In this document: piece after piece, positions 1 through 6,339 of the stretch | Layout: the number at the start of each line of letters is the position of its first letter | How positions within the stretch are numbered: position 1 is the stretch's first letter | DNA from: Clostridia bacterium | GTDB taxonomy: Bacteria; Bacillota; Clostridia; UBA1381 | Reading direction: 5' to 3' | Assembly (NCBI GenBank): GCA_900770405.1 | Contig: CAAGKL010000012.1 | Location: 1 to 27,038, forward strand | DNA: 27,038 nt | Position numbers and translations under genes: made by a program | The notes under the pieces: model-generated | Told to the model about the DNA's origin: nothing | The model's database searches: none | The model's input: only the letters and a program-made list of their open reading frames with translations

Positions 1-27
1 GAGTTCAGACGTGTGCTCTTCCGATCT
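1..27. other. Illumina TruSeq adapter remnant (artefact)
   Basis: The first 27 bases match the 3' end of the Illumina TruSeq index (read 2) adapter, ending in the familiar GCTCTTCCGATCT. This is library sequence, not genome. It supplies the GTG at base 11 and the first residues (VCSSD) of the open frame that runs on into the rhamnosidase gene, so that start is false. Genomic sequence begins at about base 28. Confidence 0.97.
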
Positions 28-739
28 AACGGTCGGGCAATTGATCCCGACGGTTGGCGCACGTTTGGATTATTTCAGGCAGTATGAGAGATGCGACGGG
101 CTGATTGAGGGCGTGTGGGAGAAGTGGAATATGGTCGACTGGCCGGAAAATCTGCGCGACGGGTATACCGCGGCAAAGGATAAGGGCAGCAAAACAACGC
201 CGTGCCACAATGTTATAAATGCCTATTATATCGGCGCGATGAGTACTGAAAATAAGCTTTTGAAAATCCTCGGGCGGGACGAAAAAAATGATATAGACCG
301 CTATCGGCGCGCATATGTCGGGGCGTTTTACAATGACGCGGACGGGCTTTTTTATGACACTGAGGACAAGGCGCACTGCGCGCTCCACTCGAATGCGCTG
401 GCGGCGTTTTTTGAGCTTGCGCCCGAGCAGGCGCGCGAGCCGATACGCAGGTTCATTATGCAAAAGGGGCTGTGCTGCGGCGTGTGGTTTTCGTATTTTG
501 TGCTGAAAGCGCTCGCAAGGCTCGGCGCGTATGATGATGAGTATGCCCTGTTGGTGAATGACGGTGAGCACTCGTGGATAAATATGCTCCGCGAGGGCGC
601 GACAACCTGCTTTGAGGCGTGGGGGAAGGAGCAGAAGCGGAACACAAGCCTGTGCCATCCGTGGGCGTGCGCGCCGATTATCGCCATTGTCGAGGATCTT
701 GCCGCGGCGCATAATATTACGCTGAACGGATACAATTAA
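28..739 (+). CDS. Alpha-L-rhamnosidase-like glycosidase (GH78), C-terminal part only
   Basis: This is the C-terminal ~237 residues of a six-hairpin (alpha/alpha)6-barrel enzyme of the bacterial alpha-L-rhamnosidase type, which releases terminal alpha-L-rhamnose from glycans. Visible family features are the DGLIEGVWEKWNMVDWPENL stretch, the HSNALAAF helix, the GATTCFEAWG segment and the SLCHPWACAPI ending. The Glu in FEAWG sits where GH78 enzymes carry their general base. The N-terminal part, including the general-acid region and any signal peptide, lies outside the window, so its cellular location cannot be judged. The protein stops about 18 residues after the HPWACAP motif, leaving no room for the beta-sandwich domain that follows the barrel in many GH78 enzymes. 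The gene is followed at once by a strong terminator, so it belongs to an upstream transcript. The reading frame entering from the adapter is a sequencing artefact. Confidence 0.8.
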
Positions 740-756
740 ACAGACGGCAGCAGTTG

Positions 757-797
757 CGCCGCAAGGTATGCGAAATCGTATATCTTGCGGCGTTTTT
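757..797 (+). terminator. Rho-independent terminator after the rhamnosidase gene
   Basis: A 13-bp stem (757-769 with 780-792, one G-U pair, otherwise perfect, GC-rich base CGCCGCAAG/CTTGCGGCG) encloses a 10-base loop and is followed directly by five T residues (793-797). It starts 17 bases after the stop codon. It separates the rhamnosidase transcript from the transporter operon. Confidence 0.9.
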
Positions 798-855
798 GTT
801 ACATTTTGGGAAATACAAAACATAAAATACCGATATAAATTTTATTTTTGTGTAC

Positions 856-884
856 TTGTTGCGCAAGGGGGGCGGTGATATAAT
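856..884 (+). promoter_or_regulatory. SigA-type promoter of the transporter operon, extended -10
   Basis: TTGTTG (856-861) and a perfect TATAAT (879-884) are separated by exactly 17 bases, and a TG at 876-877 makes an extended -10. The region just upstream is AT-rich. Transcription would begin near 891, leaving about 24 bases to the start codon at 915. The palindrome TTGCGCAA (859-866) overlaps the -35 box and could be an operator. The placement after a terminator and before the first gene of a long co-directional run supports the call. Confidence 0.75.
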
Positions 885-914
885 TTTTATATGATATTGT
901 AAAGGAGAATAAGA

Positions 915-1826
915 ATGGACAAAAAAGCAAGGCTGATAAAAAAATACAGGGCGAGCTATATCCTGCTTATACCGGCAATCGTATCCGTGTTCATTTTCTG
1001 CTATCTGCCTATGGCGGGCATTGTTATGGCGTTCCAGGAGTATGACATAATAGGCGGAATTTTTGCGAGCAGGTTTGTGGGACTTGAAAATTTTGTGAAA
1101 ATTTTCACCACGCCGAAATTCCTTTCCGCAATAAAAAACACCCTGCTCTACAGCGGCGTTAATCTGATTTTCGGTACGCCTTTCCCGATTATTCTCGCAA
1201 TACTTCTAAACGAGCTTCGGTGCAGGTGGTTCAGAAACACAATCCAGACCATAAGCTATCTGCCGTATTTTCTGTCGTGGATTTCGGTAATAGGCATTTT
1301 CCAGATTTTGTTTTCGTCCGAAGGGACGGTCAACGCGGTGCTTTCCGGGATTTTTGGTGACAGATACACACCGGTAAACATTCTTATGGACCCCAAATAT
1401 TTTCTCGGCATAATCTTCTGGACGGGGCAGTGGAAGAACGTGGGCTGGTCGTCAATAGTATTCCTTGCGGCGATAACCGGGATAAACCAGTCGCTTTACG
1501 AGGCGGCGGCGGTCGACGGGTGCAGCCGCTTTAAGCAGGCATTCTACATAACGCTGCCGAGCATAATGCCGACGATAGCCATAGTCTTTATTATGGCGAC
1601 GGCGTCGCTGGTGGTGTCGAATTTCGACCAGGTGTACGGCTTCCAGAACGCCTACATACAGGAAAAAACCGAGGTAATCAACACTCTGGTCTACCGCGAG
1701 GGAATACTGAATGCGGAATACTCGATGGCGACGGCATTCGGAATCGCACAGGGGCTTGTGTCGTTTATTCTTGTTTTCATCACAAACAAAATTGTAAAAA
1801 AGGTGTCCGACATCGGAATATGGTAG
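915..1826 (+). CDS. Sugar ABC transporter permease, LplB/MalF type
   Basis: This 303-residue membrane protein is one half of the channel of a carbohydrate importer. It begins with a short basic tail (MDKKARLIKKYRAS) followed by about six hydrophobic segments. The cytoplasmic EAA loop, which docks the ATPase, is clear near residues 193-220 (YEAAAVDGCSRFKQAF, then LPSIMPT). Length and N-terminal sequence (YILLIPAIVSVFIFCYLPMAG) fit the LplB-like permeases that work with large lipoprotein binding proteins in Bacillota. An AAAGGAG site (901-907) precedes the ATG. It is the first gene after the promoter and is followed by its partner permease. No ABC ATPase is encoded in the window, as usual for importers that share an MsmX/MsmK-type ATPase. 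The substrate is inferred from context only: an oligosaccharide released by the neighbouring enzymes. Confidence 0.92.
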   Translation: MDKKARLIKKYRASYILLIPAIVSVFIFCYLPMAGIVMAFQEYDIIGGIFASRFVGLENFVKIFTTPKFLSAIKNTLLYSGVNLIFGTPFPIILAILLNELRCRWFRNTIQTISYLPYFLSWISVIGIFQILFSSEGTVNAVLSGIFGDRYTPVNILMDPKYFLGIIFWTGQWKNVGWSSIVFLAAITGINQSLYEAAAVDGCSRFKQAFYITLPSIMPTIAIVFIMATASLVVSNFDQVYGFQNAYIQEKTEVINTLVYREGILNAEYSMATAFGIAQGLVSFILVFITNKIVKKVSDIGIW

Positions 1827-1864
1827 GAAATGAGCCGCCGCCGGCGGCAAAACGGAGGGTTAGA

Positions 1865-2752
1865 ATGAAAAGAACATTGTCAGGGAAAATATTTGATGTG
1901 TGCAACGTTATGTTTATGATACTCCTTGCCGCGTTTTTTGTGTACCCGTACCTAAATCAGGTCGCAATCTCATTAAACAGCGGCAGCGATACGCTTCGCG
2001 GAGGAATAACCGTATTCCCCAGAGAATTCACGCTTATGAATTATAAGGTGATACTGACCAACAGCCAGGTGATACGCTCGACGGCGGTCACGGTCGTATC
2101 GGTGGCGGCAAAGACGCTTTTGGTGCTGCTTGTAAATCTTTCGGCGGCATATGCGCTGCGCAAAAAGGAAATGCCGTACCGTAGCGGGATAATATGGTTT
2201 CTGATTATCCCGACCTACATTTCGGCGGGGATAATTCCCACATATATACTGTTCAGATACCTGCATCTTTTAAACAGCATTTTCGTGTATATACTCCCGG
2301 GTATGTTCGTTTTTTACAATATGCTGATTATACGGACATTTTTAAGCTCGATACCCGAGGCACTGGAGGAGGCGGCGCTTTTGGACGGCGCGGGCGAATT
2401 CAAGATACTGTTTTCGATTATTCTTCCGCTGTCGATGCCGGTAATTGCGACCGTCGCGCTCTGGACGATAGTTGAGCAGTGGAACGACTGGACGACAACG
2501 CTGTATTATGTGACGGACAGCGACAACTTCAAGCTGCAATATGTCATTATGCAGCTCATCAAGCAGGCGGAGCAGGTACAGAAAATGGCGGCGAGCGCGA
2601 CGGCTATGGTAAGCACCGAAAACACGAAGCCGATCAGCGAATCAATTCAGTCGGCGGGCGTTATATTCTCAACACTGCCGATTGTGGTTATGTACCCCTT
2701 CCTTCAGAAATATTTTGTAAAGGGGGTAACTCTCGGCGGAGTAAAGGATTGA
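1865..2752 (+). CDS. Sugar ABC transporter permease, YtcP/MalG type
   Basis: This is the second permease of the importer, 295 residues from the chosen start, with about six membrane segments. The EAA loop is at roughly residues 165-190 (EALEEAALLDGAGEFK, then ILPLSMPV). The insert near WTTTLYYVTDSDNFKLQYV and the ending LQKYFVKGVTLGGVKD are typical of YtcP-like permeases. An in-frame ATG at 1820 would overlap the upstream gene by 7 bases, but the ATG at 1865 has a clear GGAGGG (1854-1859) five bases upstream and gives the usual N-terminus (MKRTLSGKIFDV), so it is preferred. The gene is co-transcribed with the first permease. The two should form a heterodimer served by an ATPase encoded elsewhere. 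Confidence 0.92.
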   Translation: MKRTLSGKIFDVCNVMFMILLAAFFVYPYLNQVAISLNSGSDTLRGGITVFPREFTLMNYKVILTNSQVIRSTAVTVVSVAAKTLLVLLVNLSAAYALRKKEMPYRSGIIWFLIIPTYISAGIIPTYILFRYLHLLNSIFVYILPGMFVFYNMLIIRTFLSSIPEALEEAALLDGAGEFKILFSIILPLSMPVIATVALWTIVEQWNDWTTTLYYVTDSDNFKLQYVIMQLIKQAEQVQKMAASATAMVSTENTKPISESIQSAGVIFSTLPIVVMYPFLQKYFVKGVTLGGVKD

Positions 2753-2759
2753 TTTGCCA

Positions 2760-2788
2760 TTGAATAACGGAGAAAAAAATTGTATAAT
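2760..2788 (+). promoter_or_regulatory. Possible internal promoter before the binding-protein gene
   Basis: TTGAAT (2760-2765) and a perfect TATAAT (2783-2788) are 17 bases apart in the short AT-rich gap between the second permease and the binding-protein gene. The predicted start point near 2795 would fall at the ribosome site GGGAGG (2795-2800), leaving a very short leader, which weakens the call. Extra transcription of the binding protein relative to the permeases would make biological sense. Confidence 0.4.
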
Positions 2789-2807
2789 AAAAACGGGAGG
2801 AATTAAC

Positions 2808-4613
2808 GTGAAAATCAGAAGAATTACGGCGATGCTGCTGTGCGCTGCGCTTGCGGCGTCGATTTCAGGCTGCGGCAAGCAGAAAAGTGAGGTGAACGGC
2901 AGCTTTGTCGACGGAAAGTATGTGCCGGCGAAGAATATGGAGATAACGGTATGGAGCACCCAGGGCTCGGATTATGTCCAGCCGACCGTGCAGAAGGACA
3001 ACGTCGTTGAGAAGTGGCTGGAGGAGACGACGAAGGTCACGGTCAAGGACGCGTACGGTAACGGCGGCGGCACGTGGGAATCGATGCTGGCGAGAATGGT
3101 CGCGGGGAATAATTTCCCGGAGCTGGTCGACTGCGGAGAGGGGCAGGGCGTTGCCCAGTTTAAAAAGCTGGCGGAGGCGAAGATGATATATGAACTGACG
3201 CCGGAGCTGCTCGAAAAATATGCGCCGGACGTATGGCGCAAAGTGCCGTCGGCGATGTGGGACAAGATAAAGGTTGACGGTAAAATTTACGGTATACCCT
3301 ATTATTTCCCGGTTGACCGCGAGATTGACCCCGAGGTGACGGACGAGGAACTCGAGGCGTTTAACGGCAAGGTTTATACCGAAGTCGGGCAGACGCTGTG
3401 GATAAGGGACGATATAGCGAAGAAACTTTACCCGAACGCAAAAACCTACAACGAGCTTGTTAAAATGTCGGAGGAAAAGAATGAGCCGATCGGCGACGAG
3501 ATGTTTGACATTCCGATAAACTCGACGGAGGATCTGGTAAAATTATTGGAGGATATAAAGAACCTCGACTTGAAGGAAAACGGAAAAACCGTGTACGCAA
3601 TGGGCTTTTCGGGCAAGGACTGCTGGTCGCCGCTGTATATGTTCGGCTCGGTTTTAAAGGGCTACGTGGGTCACGATTACATATGCACCTGGAACTCGGA
3701 CACGAACAGAATCGAGCTACCGCTTCTGGGCGAAACGGTCAAAGACGCCGCAAAAATCGAGAATAAGCTCATACGCGACAGGGTTATCGACCCCGAGAGC
3801 CTTGTGAACACCGACGCGCAGTTCAACGAAAAGCTGTACAACGGTCTGTATGCGGTGACGGCGCTACCGATTTATGCGCCGCAGCTCAATGCGAACCTCG
3901 AGCAGAACGGAAAATCCTTCCGCTACCGCCCGCTTTACACGAATGTTCCCGCAGTCAGCGGGCTCGGGACGATGAAAAAGCCGGTTACATGGGGAAATGC
4001 GGTCGGGATTTTGAAAACGGTCAGCGAAGCCGACCTACCGCAGGTTTTGAACTGGATAAACACACAGTTTACCGACGAGTGGGAGGAAGTCAGATACTGG
4101 GGCCCGGAGAGCGCAGGGCTCTATGAGGACAAGGCTGACGGAACGAGAGTGTTCAAGGATGACAGACTGAACAAGAGATTCATCTATAACAGTGAGGACT
4201 CGGGAATTGCCGAGGAGGACTGCTACGGTCTTTCCTACAACTGCGGAAAATATTTTATAAGATTTATGCAGGCGAGCAAGTGGCATCCGCAGATTTTCAA
4301 CCACGTTAAATCTTATGCGTACCATACGGGCAGCGCATTCCAGATTTCGAGAAGCGGCAAATACGCGAAAGAGCCCGTGATTGCGCCGCCGTATGAGCTC
4401 TGGGACGCGGCATATGCGGATATTGACCTTGTGAACGAGTTCTGGACCTCGCGGTCGAAATGGGAGGACCCGTTCAGGCTGACGCTCACGGCAACCGATG
4501 ATGCCGACTTTGAAACGAAGTGGCAGACGGCGGTCGACAATATGAAAACGGTGGTAAAGCTTGACGAAATGACCGACAGGATGACGGAGAAAGCAAAGGA
4601 ACTGATAAAATAA
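2808..4613 (+). CDS. Extracellular solute-binding lipoprotein of the sugar ABC importer
   Basis: This 601-residue lipoprotein is the substrate receptor of the importer. The start is a GTG with GGGAGG seven bases upstream; the open frame continues further upstream to a TTG at 2754, but that has no ribosome site and would spoil the signal peptide. From the GTG the protein has a basic start (MKIRR), a hydrophobic core and a lipobox ISGC with the lipidated Cys at residue 22. After a short linker the mature protein starts with the periplasmic-binding-protein strand MEITVWSTQGSDYVQPT. It is longer than classic maltose-type receptors and fits the large LplA/LipO-like group found next to LplB/YtcP permeases, which bind complex oligosaccharides. 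It should be anchored on the outer face of the membrane. The ligand cannot be read from sequence. Confidence 0.9.
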   Translation: MKIRRITAMLLCAALAASISGCGKQKSEVNGSFVDGKYVPAKNMEITVWSTQGSDYVQPTVQKDNVVEKWLEETTKVTVKDAYGNGGGTWESMLARMVAGNNFPELVDCGEGQGVAQFKKLAEAKMIYELTPELLEKYAPDVWRKVPSAMWDKIKVDGKIYGIPYYFPVDREIDPEVTDEELEAFNGKVYTEVGQTLWIRDDIAKKLYPNAKTYNELVKMSEEKNEPIGDEMFDIPINSTEDLVKLLEDIKNLDLKENGKTVYAMGFSGKDCWSPLYMFGSVLKGYVGHDYICTWNSDTNRIELPLLGETVKDAAKIENKLIRDRVIDPESLVNTDAQFNEKLYNGLYAVTALPIYAPQLNANLEQNGKSFRYRPLYTNVPAVSGLGTMKKPVTWGNAVGILKTVSEADLPQVLNWINTQFTDEWEEVRYWGPESAGLYEDKADGTRVFKDDRLNKRFIYNSEDSGIAEEDCYGLSYNCGKYFIRFMQASKWHPQIFNHVKSYAYHTGSAFQISRSGKYAKEPVIAPPYELWDAAYADIDLVNEFWTSRSKWEDPFRLTLTATDDADFETKWQTAVDNMKTVVKLDEMTDRMTEKAKELIK

Positions 4614-4628
4614 ACTGGAGGCGGGATA

Positions 4629-6329
4629 TTGAAGATATTTACGGGTATTGCGGCTGCCGCTGCGGCGGCGATGATGCTGACAGCGCAGGGCTATGCCGCG
4701 CAAAAGACGGTCACCGTGAACGTTGCGCAGGGGAAAGCCGTCACGACCAATGTCATGCTCACGGAGGACGCACAGCAGTTTGACGAGAAAAATCTTGTTG
4801 ACGGCGACATCAACACTATGTCGCTGATGCTCGGTATGGCGGATAACGAGTACTATATTATCGACCTTGCCGGCGAATACGATATTACCGGGGTGGAGCT
4901 GTATGACCGCCAGGATCAGCTCCAGAAAGAGCCCGAGGCGCGTATGGGCTTTGAAATCCAGGTGTCGGACAGCGCCGATTTTTCCGAATATGAAAAAATC
5001 GGCGGGCTGGATACGCAAGACGACGATGCCTTCCCGCCGCGCGGGTGCTACAGGATAGAGGACACCTCGGCGAACAAATACCGGTATGTGCGCCTTGTGC
5101 GAACCCAAAAGCACCCGTACTGGTGGCTTTTCTTCAGCCAGCTCAAGGTGTTTGCTGAGGTGGAGGAAACGGTGAACGTCGATATGAGCGGCGTCGATAT
5201 GACGAAAATCTCCGACGGAGCGGACGCGTTTGCGAGCGACTGGTACGACAAGGCGAATGACCCCCTTGCGGAAAACGGTCTTGCACCGAAGAACCTGCTC
5301 GACGATGAAATATCGAACAATAACCGCTGGCTGTCCTACTACGGCGAGAGGGCGGACGAGGTTGGCTATACATATCTGATAATCGACCTGCATAAGCCCA
5401 GAACCGTTGACTATATCGAGCTCGAGGCGGTGAAGGGCTCGGGCACGGATATTGCGAATTTTTACTCAAATTTCAGTCTTTATCTGGCGAATGAATATGA
5501 CGGTGAGGTTCTGTTTAATAACCGCACCTTAAGCGGCAGGGGGGAGTATAAGCAAATCGCGGCAGTGGGGGACAATGCGGACACGCTCTGGATTGACGGG
5601 AAATATACGGTAAAGTGCAGCAGCACGGAAAAGTACCGCTATCTCATTTATAAAAGAACGAGCGGCCGCCCGGAGAAAACCTGTTTTTCCGAGCTCGGCG
5701 CGGTGCGGATTTATGAGCTGAACCCGATGGTTGAGAAAATGTCGCTTGACAGAAACGAGATTGTGCTGGAATTTTCGGAGGAGATGGACGCCGCAACGCT
5801 GACGGCGGAAAATATCGTAATCTATGCGGGGGACACGCCGCTGGAATACGTCGGCAGCACCGACGGAAAAAGGTACACGGCGACGCTTCACGCGCAGGTT
5901 TTCGATACGGAAATAACCGCGGTTGTGTCACCCGATGTGAAATCCGCGCGCGGCGTTGCACTCAAAGGCGAAATCAGAAAGACGCTGAAAGCTCCCGCGG
6001 CGGTCACGGCTGTGCAGCCGGTATTTTCGTCGGAGGGTGGCAGCGTGACGTCGCTTGCGGGACTGCGTGAGCTTACGGCGGATTTGAGCGTGAGCAATAA
6101 CCGCGCCGATGCGGAGGAGAGCGCCGCCGTGCTGCTGGTATTGTACGACACGGACAACTGCATTGCCGATACGGACGAGACGGTCTGCAAAATAGCGCCG
6201 GGCACAACCCTGCCGGTAAGGTTGACTGTTCCCCTGCCCGATGATACGGCGGGATACAGGGCGCGGGTGTTTATTTGGCGGAGCATGGGTAATATGGGAG
6301 TTATTGAAAAGAGCGTAGGCATAGAGTAG
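4629..6329 (+). CDS. Secreted protein with two discoidin (F5/8C-like) domains and Ig-like domains
   Basis: This 566-residue exported protein starts at TTG (GGAGG at 4617-4621, seven bases upstream). A Sec signal peptide ends near GYA-A (residue ~24). Two discoidin-like carbohydrate-binding domains follow, at about 27-180 and 185-365; each shows the DGD/DDE..., IDL and RYVRL/YRYLIYK strands of this fold. Residues ~365-450 look like a bacterial Ig-like (Big_5/SbsA) domain, with MVEKMSLDRNEIVLEFSEEM and a closing S.RGVALKG. A last beta-rich domain fills 455-566. No catalytic domain is visible, so it is probably a glycan-binding protein. No SLH, LPXTG or dockerin anchor is seen. The whole protein aligns with the N-terminal ~550 residues of the secreted protein encoded at 17795-21952. 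It lies 15 bases after the binding-protein gene and 10 before the beta-helix gene. Confidence 0.85.
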   Translation: MKIFTGIAAAAAAAMMLTAQGYAAQKTVTVNVAQGKAVTTNVMLTEDAQQFDEKNLVDGDINTMSLMLGMADNEYYIIDLAGEYDITGVELYDRQDQLQKEPEARMGFEIQVSDSADFSEYEKIGGLDTQDDDAFPPRGCYRIEDTSANKYRYVRLVRTQKHPYWWLFFSQLKVFAEVEETVNVDMSGVDMTKISDGADAFASDWYDKANDPLAENGLAPKNLLDDEISNNNRWLSYYGERADEVGYTYLIIDLHKPRTVDYIELEAVKGSGTDIANFYSNFSLYLANEYDGEVLFNNRTLSGRGEYKQIAAVGDNADTLWIDGKYTVKCSSTEKYRYLIYKRTSGRPEKTCFSELGAVRIYELNPMVEKMSLDRNEIVLEFSEEMDAATLTAENIVIYAGDTPLEYVGSTDGKRYTATLHAQVFDTEITAVVSPDVKSARGVALKGEIRKTLKAPAAVTAVQPVFSSEGGSVTSLAGLRELTADLSVSNNRADAEESAAVLLVLYDTDNCIADTDETVCKIAPGTTLPVRLTVPLPDDTAGYRARVFIWRSMGNMGVIEKSVGIE

Positions 6330-6339
6330 GAGAGCTGCT

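Noticed and set aside
11..27. GTG start of the first open frame
   Set aside because: The codons are adapter sequence, so this is not a biological start.
33..52. Imperfect palindrome GTCGGG...CCCGAC just after the adapter
   Set aside because: It is a 6-bp stem within coding sequence that reads as a plausible rhamnosidase segment; there is no sign of chimerism or a regulatory role.
1820..1864. Upstream ATG start for the second permease
   Set aside because: It would overlap the first permease and add 15 polar residues, whereas the ATG at 1865 has a clear ribosome site.
4035..5393. 452-residue open frame on the - strand
   Set aside because: It lies antisense across the ends of two well-supported genes, is rich in Arg/His/Val as expected for the mirror of GC-rich codons, and has no ribosome site or family motif.
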